Origin: JBAOHV01 sp963714875
GTDB lineage: Bacteria > Actinomycetota > Acidimicrobiia > Acidimicrobiales > Microtrichaceae
Length of the DNA: 64,000 bases
Assembly: GCA_963714875.1 (NCBI GenBank)
Contig: CAVQQI010000008.1
Span: forward strand, 248,001 to 312,000
Reading direction: 5' to 3'
Positions within the stretch are counted from its first letter, which is position 1, and the number at the start of each line of letters is the position of its first letter. A model generated the notes under the pieces. That model was not told the DNA's origin. It made no database searches and was given only the letters and a program-made list of their open reading frames with translations. The position numbers and the translations under genes are program-made. Shown here piece by piece: positions 17,565 to 25,867 of this stretch.

Positions 17565-18479
17565 ATGGCTGAAACACGACCTTCGGACAGCACGCCGGGA
17601 GGGCGCGGGTCGGGACCGGCTTCGTCGATCCTGGCCACGGTGGTGGCGGTCGCCATCGGATCGGTGATCGCCGTGGCAGGTGGATCGGACGGTCTGCTGG
17701 TGGGTGGGCTGTCGGTGTTCGCCCTGTGCGCCGCCGCAGCCTTCGCCCTGAACTGGATCGCGTTCGTCCCCTCGTGGTTGATGAGGACCGAGCGCTTCTA
17801 CGACCTGACCGGCACGCTCTCCTACCTGGCTGTGGTCGTGCTGGCCCTGATCGCAGGATCCGGGTCGACGCTGTCGATCGTCCTCGCGGTGCTGATCGGC
17901 ATCTGGACCATCCGGCTCGGCAGCTTCCTGGTGCGTCGGATCCGACAGGACGGATCCGACGGCCGGTTCGACGAGATCAAGGTGGACCCCGCTCGGCTGT
18001 TCATGACCTGGACGCTCCAAGGGCTGTGGGTGGTGCTCACCGCCGGCGCAGCGCTGGCGGCGATGACCAGCGGCTCGGGCGCCGAGCCGGGCGTGTTCAC
18101 CCTGGTCGGGGTGGCCATCTGGTTGATCGGCTTCGGGATCGAGGTGGCTGCCGACGCACAGAAGCGTGCGTTCCGGTCGGATCCTGGCAACGAGGGTCGG
18201 TTCATCACCGGTGGGCTGTGGGCCTGGTCCCGGCATCCCAACTACTTCGGGGAGATCACCCTGTGGATCGGTATCGCGTTGATCTCGCTACCGGCCCTGT
18301 CGGGCTGGCAGTACGCGACGCTGGTCTCGCCGGTCTTCGTGGCGCTGCTGCTGACCCGCATCAGCGGCGTGCCGATGCTGGAGGCGCGTGCGAGGCGCCG
18401 CTGGGGCGACGAGTCGGCCTACCGTGACTACGTGGCGCGTACGCCGGTGCTGATTCCCCGACCACCGCGGGAGCGTTGA
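17565..18479 (+). CDS. DUF1295 membrane reductase-like protein (steroid 5-alpha reductase C-terminal fold)
   Basis: This 304-residue integral membrane protein has about seven hydrophobic helices. The C-terminal half carries the family signature: FGIEVAADAQKRAFRSDPGN, then GLWAWSRHPNYFGEITLWIG and a terminal RRWGDESAYRDYVARTPVLIP. Relatives are NAD(P)H-dependent membrane reductases or methyltransferases, and the substrate is unknown. ATG 17565 is preferred; a GTG two codons upstream is possible. The stop is three bases before the acyltransferase ATG, so the two genes are cotranscribed. Confidence 0.85.
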   Translation: MAETRPSDSTPGGRGSGPASSILATVVAVAIGSVIAVAGGSDGLLVGGLSVFALCAAAAFALNWIAFVPSWLMRTERFYDLTGTLSYLAVVVLALIAGSGSTLSIVLAVLIGIWTIRLGSFLVRRIRQDGSDGRFDEIKVDPARLFMTWTLQGLWVVLTAGAALAAMTSGSGAEPGVFTLVGVAIWLIGFGIEVAADAQKRAFRSDPGNEGRFITGGLWAWSRHPNYFGEITLWIGIALISLPALSGWQYATLVSPVFVALLLTRISGVPMLEARARRRWGDESAYRDYVARTPVLIPRPPRER

Positions 18480-18481
18480 AC

Positions 18482-19546
18482 ATGCGGCGGATCGACATCG
18501 TCCGGCGCAGGGTCACCAGCATCACCGCCGTGGCCGCAGCGGCACTGGTGCTGACGCTCTTCGTGGTGCCGATCGTGGTGGCGCTGGTCGCCGCCGATCT
18601 GCTCCGGCTGCGGCCACGGCTACCGCTGGCCAGGTTGTACACGTTCGGGCTGTGCTGGGCGTGGCTCGAGATCGCCGGCGTCGTGGCCGCGGGCTTGTTG
18701 TGGGTGACGGGTCGCGCCCGTGACGCCCCGGCCCACCGCCGACTCCAGCGTTGGTGGGCGCACCGGCTGATGACGGCGCTGCGCGTGACCTGTGGGATCA
18801 CCGTCGATGTGGACGGCGTCGATGCGCTGCACCCCGGCCCGGTGGTCCTGCTGGCCCGCCATGCCAGCCTGGCGGATTCGCTGCTGGCTGCCTGGGTGGT
18901 CACCGAGCACGCACGGCTCCGCCCCAGGGTCGTGCTGAAACAGGAGCTGCTGGCCGACCCCTGCCTCGACATCGTGGGGAACCGTCTGCCCAACTGCTTC
19001 GTCGACCGGGGTGCCGAGGACGCCGCGCCGGCGCTGGCGGCGATCGAGGAGATGGGCGCCACCATGGACGACCGGTCCGTCTCGATCATCTTCCCCGAAG
19101 GGACGCGGGCGAACCCGGCCAAGCGACGACGCGCGGTCGAGCGCATCGCCGAGCGTGATCCGCTCCGCGCCGAGCGGGTGGCCGCACTGACCCACCTGCT
19201 GCCGCCTCGTCCCGCCGGCACCCGTGCCCTGCTGGACGGGGCAGCAACGGTGGATGCTGCGGTCGTCGTCGGCTGGCATGTCGGGTTCGACGGGCTGGAC
19301 ACGTTCAGGGGGATCCTGCGTGCGCTGTCGAAGCCGCGCACGACGATCCGGATCCGGTTCGCCCGGGTCGATCGGCCGCCGTCGCTCGACGGAGAGGACT
19401 TCGTCAGGTGGCTGGACGACACCTGGCTGCAGCTGGACCGGGACGTCGCTGCGCTGTCGGGCCCGGGTGCCGACCGTGTTCAGGCCCGCACGGGCCGGTC
19501 GGACGAGCCGGGCGGACCCGCCGGCGGCCCCCACTCCGCGGCATAG
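18482..19546 (+). CDS. Lysophospholipid acyltransferase family protein (PlsC-like)
   Basis: This 354-residue membrane-bound acyltransferase has two N-terminal hydrophobic helices. The catalytic HX4D motif is in ARHASLADSLLAAW, NRLPNCFVDRG is motif II-like and SIIFPEGTRANPAK is the acyl-acceptor motif. It would acylate a lysophosphatidate-type lipid. ATG 18482 has GGGAG about eight bases upstream; a TTG overlapping the previous stop is an alternative. The last 67 bases overlap the converging PLP-enzyme gene. Confidence 0.85.
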   Translation: MRRIDIVRRRVTSITAVAAAALVLTLFVVPIVVALVAADLLRLRPRLPLARLYTFGLCWAWLEIAGVVAAGLLWVTGRARDAPAHRRLQRWWAHRLMTALRVTCGITVDVDGVDALHPGPVVLLARHASLADSLLAAWVVTEHARLRPRVVLKQELLADPCLDIVGNRLPNCFVDRGAEDAAPALAAIEEMGATMDDRSVSIIFPEGTRANPAKRRRAVERIAERDPLRAERVAALTHLLPPRPAGTRALLDGAATVDAAVVVGWHVGFDGLDTFRGILRALSKPRTTIRIRFARVDRPPSLDGEDFVRWLDDTWLQLDRDVAALSGPGADRVQARTGRSDEPGGPAGGPHSAA

Positions 19547-20568
19547 GCGAAGAGCCCCGGGCTGCCACCCGTGTGCAGGAACACCACGTCCCGGTCGTCA
19601 TCCAGCTCTCCGTCGCGTCCGCGCCGCACGAGGAGTTCGAAGGCCTTCGCGGTGTAGACGGGGTCGAGCAGCACGCCTTCGGTGCGGGCCAACAGCTCGA
19701 TCGCCTCCAGCCCCGCCTCGGTGGGGATCCCGTACCCCTCGCCCAGCACCGTGTCATCGAGGTGCCACCGGCGCGGTGGCACCTCGAGGCCGAGGTGCTC
19801 GGCGGTGCCGGCGATCAGTCCGGTGAGCTCGCCGGCGGTCGTCGTTGCGTCGTGGTAGACGCACGCGACGTCCAGGTCGATGTCCAGGCCGGCCAGGTGG
19901 GTGCCCAGCGCCAGTCCAGCGGCAGTTCCGGCGGTGCTGGCCGCCACGACCAGCCGGCCGGGGCGCACGTGCAGTGCTGCGAGCTGTTCGGACAACTCCA
20001 GGCCCGCTCGCACGTAGCCGAGCGTCCCGACCGGATCGGAGCCGCCCGGACCGATGCCGTACAGCTGCCGTCCCGCCCGATCGGCGTCGTCCATGAGCTC
20101 GGCGAAGCGGACGAAGGCTGCGTCGGGGTCGGCCACCACGTGCACCGTCGCTCCGAGCACGCGATCCAGCAGCAGGTTGCCCGAGCGCAGGTAGTGCTCG
20201 TCGGAGCGGTCCACCGCCTGTGTCAGGATCAGGTCGCAGGTGAGACCCGCGCGGTTGCACGCTGCGGCGGTCTGGCGGGCGTGGTTGGACTGCAGCGCAC
20301 CGAAGGTGATCGCGCCACTGCAGCCGTCCGCGACCGCCCGGCCCAGCAGGTACTCCAGCTTGCGGGTCTTGTTGCCGCCGATGGCCAGTCCCGAGCAGTC
20401 GTCCCGCTTGAGCCAGACGAGCGGGCCGCCGATCTCGTCCCGCAGCCGGTTGCACGGCTCGAGCGGCGTGGGCCAGTGGCCGAGCGCCAGGCGCGGTGCT
20501 GCGTCGAGCGAGGCGAGCGCCGCGACGGACGAGGCTGGTGAGGGAGTCGAGGGGGGCGAGGGGGTCAC
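19480..20568 (-). CDS. PLP-dependent D-cysteine desulfhydrase/ACC deaminase family enzyme
   Basis: This 362-residue fold-type II PLP enzyme carries the cofactor Lys in LAIGGNKTRKLEYLLG and the following FGALQSNHARQTAAACNRAGL, plus the phosphate-binding SxGT-like loop (ASTAGTAAGLALG) and GYVRAGLEL. These match D-cysteine desulfhydrases and 1-aminocyclopropane-1-carboxylate deaminases, and sequence alone does not separate the two. GTG 20568 overlaps the stop of the upstream oxidase gene (GTGA), so they form an operon. The 3' end overlaps the acyltransferase gene on the other strand. Confidence 0.85.
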   Translation of the reverse strand: MTPSPPSTPSPASSVAALASLDAAPRLALGHWPTPLEPCNRLRDEIGGPLVWLKRDDCSGLAIGGNKTRKLEYLLGRAVADGCSGAITFGALQSNHARQTAAACNRAGLTCDLILTQAVDRSDEHYLRSGNLLLDRVLGATVHVVADPDAAFVRFAELMDDADRAGRQLYGIGPGGSDPVGTLGYVRAGLELSEQLAALHVRPGRLVVAASTAGTAAGLALGTHLAGLDIDLDVACVYHDATTTAGELTGLIAGTAEHLGLEVPPRRWHLDDTVLGEGYGIPTEAGLEAIELLARTEGVLLDPVYTAKAFELLVRRGRDGELDDDRDVVFLHTGGSPGLFAYAAEWGPPAGPPGSSDRPVRA

Positions 20569-21932
20569 GGTGTCGCTCCGGCCGGGATCCCCAGGACGCG
20601 GTCGGTGTAGGGGTTGCGGAAACGACCCTCGGGATCCATCCGGGCCCTCACCGCCTGGAACTCGTCCCAGCGTGGGTACCGCGGCGCCAGGGTCTCGGCG
20701 CTCTGGAAGTGCAGCTTGCCCCAGTGGGGCCGGCCCTCGTGGTGCGACATGATCGTCTCGACCCCCTGGAAGTACTGGTCGTAGGGCACGCCGGAGAACA
20801 TGTGCACTGCGATGTAGGCCGAGTCCCGCCCCGACGCGTGGCTCAACGGGATGTCGTCGCCCGCGGTCCAACGGATCTCGACGGGGACCGTGATCGGGCC
20901 ACCGAGACGGGTCACGAGTCGTCGCAACTGGGCGAAGGCGTCGGGGAACGCTGCTCTCGGGATCGAGTACTCCATCTCGACGACCCTGACGAGCCGGGGC
21001 GTGGCGAAGATCCGGTCGCTGCGGTCGACCCACTCGTGGCGGCCCTTGCTGCCGGCGCCGGCGACGATGCTGCGCGCCACCGCGGGGACACGGGTGGCGA
21101 CGGTGCAGGCGGCGCCGAACAGGTAGTTGTCGACCACCACGTCGTTCAGCCATGCAGCTGTCCGGCCACGAGGCCGGATCTCGTCGTCGGTGCGGTTGGA
21201 ACGTTTCGCCAGGGCCACGTCGGAGCCGGGGAACCAGAACAGCCCGAAGTGGTCGTTGTGGTCGACCAGCGTGTCCAGGTCGGCCAGGATGCGGTCCATC
21301 CGCATCGGCTCCTCGATGGTGTGGAGCCGGAAGGCCGGCACGGTCTGCAGGGTCACGGTGGACAGGACTCCCAGTGCGCCCAGGCCGACCCTGGCGGCTG
21401 ACCACAGCTGGGGGTCCCGTTCCGGCGAGCACTCGATGACCGTGCCGTCACCCGCGACGATGCGGCAACCCAGCATCCGCGCCGAGGGGGCGGGATAGCG
21501 GATGCCGGGGCCGTGGGTGCCGGTGGACAGCGCTCCGGCGACCGACTGGTGGTTGATGTCGCCGAGCACCTCCATCGCGAGTCCGCGGGTGGCCAACTCC
21601 TCGCTGAGGCGGTGCAGCGTGATGCCGGCCTGCACCGTCACGATGCCCGTGGCGGGGTCGGCGTCGAGCACCCGGTCGTAGCCGGACAGGTCGATCAGGT
21701 GCCCGTCGGTGCAGGCGATCGACGAGTAGCTGTGGCCGCTGCCGACGGCGCGCACGGTGCGTCCCGCTGTCGCGGCACGACGGACCACATCGACCAGCTG
21801 GTCCTCGCTGGTCGGTCGTTCCCATGCATCGGGCACGCACGACTGGGTCCGGGCCCAGTTCATCCAGGTGTCACCGGGTCCCGCGCCGGCGGTGGACCCC
21901 CGCTGGGTCGAGCGTGTCATGGCGGCGTTCAT
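20565..21932 (-). CDS. FAD-linked aldonolactone oxidase (D-arabinono-/L-gulono-1,4-lactone oxidase family)
   Basis: This 455-residue flavoprotein oxidises sugar 1,4-lactones. The N-terminal FAD_binding_4 domain reads RTVRAVGSGHSYSSIACTDGHLIDLSGYDRVL, then GITLHRLSEELATRGLAM and LGDINHQSVAGALSTGTHGPG. The C-terminal ALO domain ends with HEGRPHWGKLHFQSAETL, whose HWGK is the family signature. The residue after GSGHS is Tyr; His in a GHSHS context is the covalent-flavin form, so FAD may be held non-covalently. Operon with the PLP enzyme through a GTGA overlap. Confidence 0.88.
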   Translation of the reverse strand: MNAAMTRSTQRGSTAGAGPGDTWMNWARTQSCVPDAWERPTSEDQLVDVVRRAATAGRTVRAVGSGHSYSSIACTDGHLIDLSGYDRVLDADPATGIVTVQAGITLHRLSEELATRGLAMEVLGDINHQSVAGALSTGTHGPGIRYPAPSARMLGCRIVAGDGTVIECSPERDPQLWSAARVGLGALGVLSTVTLQTVPAFRLHTIEEPMRMDRILADLDTLVDHNDHFGLFWFPGSDVALAKRSNRTDDEIRPRGRTAAWLNDVVVDNYLFGAACTVATRVPAVARSIVAGAGSKGRHEWVDRSDRIFATPRLVRVVEMEYSIPRAAFPDAFAQLRRLVTRLGGPITVPVEIRWTAGDDIPLSHASGRDSAYIAVHMFSGVPYDQYFQGVETIMSHHEGRPHWGKLHFQSAETLAPRYPRWDEFQAVRARMDPEGRFRNPYTDRVLGIPAGATP

Positions 21933-21967
21933 AGTGCGGCCCGGTCAGCCGCACAACCGGTGCCTCG

Positions 21968-22564
21968 TCAGTACGCCGTGATCGCCCGGCCCAGACCGTC
22001 CAGGGTCCGGTGCAGACCCGGGCGTGCTGCCACGCGTCGATACAGCCGTTCGGTCAGTTCGCGGTCCTGACCGGCAGCCATCGCTGCATCGAGGTCGCTC
22101 GCGAACTGGGAACGGACCTGTGCCAGCCGAGCCTGCTCCTGAGCGGTCGGCTCGGCATCGGGCAGATCCTGGGGGAGCTCGTCCAGCTCGCCCTCGTCGA
22201 ACCAGATGAACTGCTGGTCGACATCGATGTCCAGGGCGACCTCGCCGAGCGCCGGTCCGTCGCCCGGTTCGCCCTCGGCGACCTCGTCGGCGTCGTAGGG
22301 GAGGGTGATGTGGGCCATCGGTGCGTGCGGCGGGAAGGGGCTCGGGCGTCCGCGCTCGCTGGTGGATCGCGCCAAGCGCCACAGCTCGGCGAGCTCGTCA
22401 TCCTGGACGTGCCCGTAGGACTCGGACAGCGTGAGCGCCAGGCCGTGCCCGCTCGGGCAGGTCCAGCTGTCGAGTTGATCGTGGCTGCCCAGCTGCAGCG
22501 GCGCCCGACACTCCGGGCAGACCGGTGTGCTGACCTGGGGAGGAACACTCTGCGCGGTAGACAT
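21968..22564 (-). CDS. Zinc-ribbon-containing hypothetical protein
   Basis: This acidic protein of 198 residues has one N-terminal zinc ribbon: CPECRAPLQ and, about 20 residues on, CPSGHG, giving two Cys pairs with a possible His ligand. The remainder is charged and helical with no recognised domain. Zinc ribbons of this kind occur in nucleic-acid or regulator-binding proteins. ATG 22564 is supported by a TACCCT box seven bases upstream. The function is unknown. Confidence 0.7.
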   Translation of the reverse strand: MSTAQSVPPQVSTPVCPECRAPLQLGSHDQLDSWTCPSGHGLALTLSESYGHVQDDELAELWRLARSTSERGRPSPFPPHAPMAHITLPYDADEVAEGEPGDGPALGEVALDIDVDQQFIWFDEGELDELPQDLPDAEPTAQEQARLAQVRSQFASDLDAAMAAGQDRELTERLYRRVAARPGLHRTLDGLGRAITAY

Positions 22565-22571
22565 ACCACTC

Positions 22572-22577
22572 AGGGTA
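22572..22577 (-). promoter_or_regulatory. -10 box TACCCT, leaderless promoter candidate
   Basis: TACCCT on the minus strand lies seven bases before the ATG of the zinc-ribbon gene, with no ribosome-binding site between them. Confidence 0.4.
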
Positions 22578-22634
22578 GCAGGCTGGGCGGCTGTTCCCAC
22601 CGTTCGAGCAACCTCGTCGGGCCGATCTCCCCGG

Positions 22635-22640
22635 TAGCGT
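22635..22640 (+). promoter_or_regulatory. -10 box TAGCGT, leaderless promoter candidate
   Basis: TAGCGT is followed after six bases (GGGGCC) by ATG 22647. It is the same hexamer and spacing as at 11107. Confidence 0.45.
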
Positions 22641-22646
22641 GGGGCC

Positions 22647-22853
22647 ATGACGACCTACCGCGTGGAGTCGGTGCACTGGGACGGTGGCGAGCGCGGGGCC
22701 CGGCATCTGACCGACCTGTTCAACGAGTGGGCCGAGCAGGGGTGGCGTGTGCGCTCGGTGGTGCCCACCCGTGCCGACACCTCGGTGCGTGCCCTGGCCG
22801 CTGCGGCCAGCGCGGACACCAGCGAGTTCGCCGTGGTGCTCGAACGGGACTGA
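22647..22853 (+). CDS. Small DUF4177-like protein
   Basis: This is a 68-residue protein. The pattern YRVESVHWDGGERGARHLTDLFNEWAEQGWRVRSVVPT followed by EFAVVLERD resembles DUF4177, a small beta-alpha-beta domain of unknown function. It is monocistronic with its own leaderless-type promoter and lies 80 bases before the phosphoribosyltransferase gene. Confidence 0.65.
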   Translation: MTTYRVESVHWDGGERGARHLTDLFNEWAEQGWRVRSVVPTRADTSVRALAAAASADTSEFAVVLERD

Positions 22854-22932
22854 CGTCCGCGAGCTGCTCGGGACCATCGGCCCTACATGAGGTCGAACGC
22901 CGACTGGGAGGATCAGGGGGAGGAGGTGCTCC

Positions 22933-23568
22933 ATGAGGTTCGGTGACCGCAGAGATGCGGGGCGTCGATTGGCCGATGCCTTGGTGGGCAGGGTCGACGA
23001 GTCTGCGGTTGTGCTCGCCCTGCCGAGGGGTGGGGTCCCGGTCGCTGCGGAGGTGGCGCGATCGCTGGGGCTGCAGCTCGATGTGATCGTGGTCCGGAAG
23101 CTCGGGGTCCCCTCGCATCCCGAGTACGCCATGGGGGCGATCGGGGAACTCGGCGTACGGATCCTCGACGGCGACGTGATCCGTTCCACCGGCGTGTCCG
23201 ACGAGGAGCTCGCCCGGGTCGAGGCCGCCGAGCGGGCCGAGCTCGATCGCCGCGCCCATCGGTACCGTGGTGATCGCCCGGCGCTGCCGCTCGTCGGTCG
23301 TACCGCGGTGCTCGTCGATGACGGGATGGCGACCGGCTCGACGGCACTGGCAGCGAGCCAGGTCGCCCGGCTGCTCGGCGCGTCGAAGGTCGTCCTGGCG
23401 GTTCCGACGGCGTCCGAGCGGGCCGTCGTCGAGCTGCGCCGCGCTGTCGACGAGGTCGTGTGCGTCCACGTCCCTCCGGACTTCCGCTCCGTCGGGCAGT
23501 GGTACGACGACTTCTCGCAGACCACCGACGACGAGGTGGAGCAGCTCCTCGAGCAGGTCGACCGATAG
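22933..23568 (+). CDS. Phosphoribosyltransferase domain protein
   Basis: This 211-residue type I PRTase has the PRPP-binding loop VLVDDGMATGSTALAASQVA near residues 125-145, preceded by VLALPRGGVPVAAEVARSLG and VVRKLGVPSHPEYAMGAIGE. Such proteins, often annotated as putative PRTases of stress regulons, lack a known base substrate. ATG 22933 follows GGAGGAGG closely. It lies next to a GAF histidine kinase on the opposite strand. Confidence 0.85.
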   Translation: MRFGDRRDAGRRLADALVGRVDESAVVLALPRGGVPVAAEVARSLGLQLDVIVVRKLGVPSHPEYAMGAIGELGVRILDGDVIRSTGVSDEELARVEAAERAELDRRAHRYRGDRPALPLVGRTAVLVDDGMATGSTALAASQVARLLGASKVVLAVPTASERAVVELRRAVDEVVCVHVPPDFRSVGQWYDDFSQTTDDEVEQLLEQVDR

Positions 23569-23634
23569 AGGGTCTCGCACGGCGCCTCGTTGCCGGTACG
23601 CGCTCGTCACCACATCGGACGCCGGTCCGAGGGC

Positions 23635-24759
23635 CTACGTCGACGTCGGGACCCGCCAGGTCAGCAACGATCCGCTGCCCTCACACGAGCTCAGGTCGAC
23701 GTCGCCTCCCATCTGGCGCGCTCGTTCTCTCATGTTGACCATTCCCCGGCCACCGCCCGATCGCTCGCCCGGGCCCACCCCGTCGTCAGCGACGATCAGG
23801 CTGAGCCACCCGTCGCTCAGCACGATGGAGACCTGGGCGGTGGACGCGTGGGCATGCCGCGCCACGTTCGACAGTGCCTCGCGCTGCACCGCCAGGACGT
23901 GCTCGGCGAGGGACTGCTCCACCTGGTCCACCGGTCCCTCGAAGTGGATCGCGGGCTCGAAGCCCAACGTGCGGGCGGACTCCGCGACCAGGTCGGCCGC
24001 CGAGCGTCGAAGCGAGGCTTCGGCCACATGGGTGGAGTGCAACTCGAAGATCGCGGACCGAATCTCCCGCACCGTCGTGTCCAGGTCGTCGACGGCTCCC
24101 TCGAGGCGGTCCCGCATGTCAGAGGACAACGCCATCGAGGCCACGCCCTGCAGAGTGAGACCGATCGCGAACAGTCGCTGGATGACCGTGTCGTGCAGGT
24201 CCCGCGCGATGCGATCGCGCTCTTCGAACAGGACCAGGTCGGCGACCTGGCTGTGCAGCCGGGCGTTGTCGATCGCGACACCGGCGGCGGTGGCGAGGGC
24301 GATGCAGAGTTCCTCATCGGTCTCGCTGAACGGCTCGCCGCCGATCTTGTCGCACAGGTAGAGGTTGCCGAACACCTGCCCGTGCACCATCACCGGCACA
24401 CCGAGGAAGGACGACATCGGAGGGTGGTCCGGCGGGAAGCCGACGCTGTCGGGGTGTCGGGCCAGATCCGGCAGCCGCAGCGGCCGCGGATCGGAGATCA
24501 GGACCCCGAGGATGCCGTGGCCCCGCGGCAGCGGCCCGATCGCCGATCGCTGTTCCTGGTCCAGACCGACGGTCAGGAACTGGGCGAGCTCCGCGTGCTG
24601 TTCGTCCAGGACCCCGAGTGCGCCGTAGCGCGCATCGACGAGATCGGTGGCGGCCTCGACGATCCTCTGCAGCACCAGGGCAAGGTCCAGTTCGGCGCCC
24701 ACCGAGAGCACCGCATCGAGCAGCCGACGCAGCTGACGGGTGCCGGCGAAGCCTTCCAT
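23635..24759 (-). CDS. GAF domain sensor histidine kinase (HisKA_3, DevS/DosS-like)
   Basis: This 374-residue kinase has an N-terminal GAF domain (residues about 20-165, containing MSSFLGVPVMVHGQVFGNLYLCDK), the phosphoacceptor helix EERDRIARDLHDTVIQRLFA with the catalytic His, and a HATPase domain with IVADDGVGPG and GRGMVNMRERARQMGG. The architecture matches oxygen/redox sensors of the DevS type but with only one clear GAF domain. No response regulator is adjacent, so it is an orphan here. ATG 24759 is chosen over an upstream frame because TACGCT lies six bases before it. Confidence 0.85.
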   Translation of the reverse strand: MEGFAGTRQLRRLLDAVLSVGAELDLALVLQRIVEAATDLVDARYGALGVLDEQHAELAQFLTVGLDQEQRSAIGPLPRGHGILGVLISDPRPLRLPDLARHPDSVGFPPDHPPMSSFLGVPVMVHGQVFGNLYLCDKIGGEPFSETDEELCIALATAAGVAIDNARLHSQVADLVLFEERDRIARDLHDTVIQRLFAIGLTLQGVASMALSSDMRDRLEGAVDDLDTTVREIRSAIFELHSTHVAEASLRRSAADLVAESARTLGFEPAIHFEGPVDQVEQSLAEHVLAVQREALSNVARHAHASTAQVSIVLSDGWLSLIVADDGVGPGERSGGGRGMVNMRERARQMGGDVDLSSCEGSGSLLTWRVPTST

Positions 24760-24765
24760 GGGGCC

Positions 24766-24771
24766 AGCGTA
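24766..24771 (-). promoter_or_regulatory. -10 box TACGCT, leaderless promoter candidate
   Basis: On the minus strand TACGCT is followed after six bases (GGCCCC) by the histidine kinase ATG at 24759. Confidence 0.4.
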
Positions 24772-24868
24772 GGTTCTCGGGCGCGACGGACGGGAACGGA
24801 CGACCGCACGTTCCGACAGCTGCACGACCTGCCGGTCTCGATGGGATCGGCGCCGCGCGGGGAGGTGG

Positions 24869-25699
24869 TCAGGCGGTGGCGCCGTGCGTCGGCGACCACA
24901 GGTCGCCGAGGAAGTCGCTCAGCTCGGCGGTCAGCCGATCGGGCCGGAGCCGGAGTTCGACTGGTGAGTGTGCGCGGACCAGTCGGGCGCCGGGGAGCTG
25001 TTCGACCAGGTTGCGGGCGTCGTTGAAGGGGTGGATCAGGTCGTTCGTGTGCGCCAGCACCAACGCCGGCACCTCGATCGCCTCACGCTGCTCGGCGGTC
25101 GGTACGACCGGCCCGACCAGCACGCCGTGCAGGATCGATGACATCACGTCTGGTGTCATGCTGGCGGCGTCGAGCAGGCTGTTGAGCGCGGCCATGGGGC
25201 TCCGGGGCACGCGTCGCATCGCCGCAGAGGTCAGCCCCAGCAACGGTCGTCCGTAATGCGCCGCGAGCAGCATCGGCACGAAGGCCAACGCTGCTGCGGG
25301 GACCGCCCATTCCATCACCGGCATCTCCAGGATCAGCCCCCGGACCCGATCGGGGTGCTCCGCAGCTGCGAACAGGCTCACGTTGGCGCCGAGGGACAGC
25401 CCACCCAGAGCAGCGCGCTCGACACCCAGGTGGTCCAGCAGCGCGACGACCTGCTCGGCGTAGCTGTCGATGCGGTACTCCGATGCATGGGTCGGGGAGT
25501 CGCTGCGGCCGTGCCCCAGCAGGTCGAGCAACACCACCCGGTTGCCCCGGGCGGCCATGGCCTCGGCGATGCCCCGGTTGAGCTCGGCGTCGAGCAGCAG
25601 GCCGTGCAGGTACACCAACACCCGGTCACCCCGGCCGTAGTCGTCGTAGACGAGTCGGTGGCCCCGGTGTTCGAACGATCCGGTCCGGCAGTGGTTCAT
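24869..25699 (-). CDS. Alpha/beta hydrolase
   Basis: This is a 276-residue alpha/beta-hydrolase fold enzyme. The oxyanion-hole loop is LVYLHGLLLD, LLDLLGHGRSD follows strand 4, the nucleophile elbow is LGGLSLGAN (Ser) and the acid is likely in LAHTNDLIHPFNDA. The usual C-terminal catalytic His lies in RAHSPVELRLRPDRL. The substrate is unknown. ATG 25699 is well supported by AGGAGG seven bases upstream. Confidence 0.85.
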   Translation of the reverse strand: MNHCRTGSFEHRGHRLVYDDYGRGDRVLVYLHGLLLDAELNRGIAEAMAARGNRVVLLDLLGHGRSDSPTHASEYRIDSYAEQVVALLDHLGVERAALGGLSLGANVSLFAAAEHPDRVRGLILEMPVMEWAVPAAALAFVPMLLAAHYGRPLLGLTSAAMRRVPRSPMAALNSLLDAASMTPDVMSSILHGVLVGPVVPTAEQREAIEVPALVLAHTNDLIHPFNDARNLVEQLPGARLVRAHSPVELRLRPDRLTAELSDFLGDLWSPTHGATA

Positions 25700-25867
25700 C
25701 GGGTCCTCCTCGGGTCGGTCGAGTCGCATCGTCGTGATCCCATCGGCATCCGGCTCACCTGCCCCCGCACCGGCCGAGCCTGAACGTCCCGCCCGCCCCA
25801 CGTGACCGACCACCTCACCAGTGTGTGTCGCTCGCCGCAGCACCGACAGGGTCGTTGGTCATCGTGC

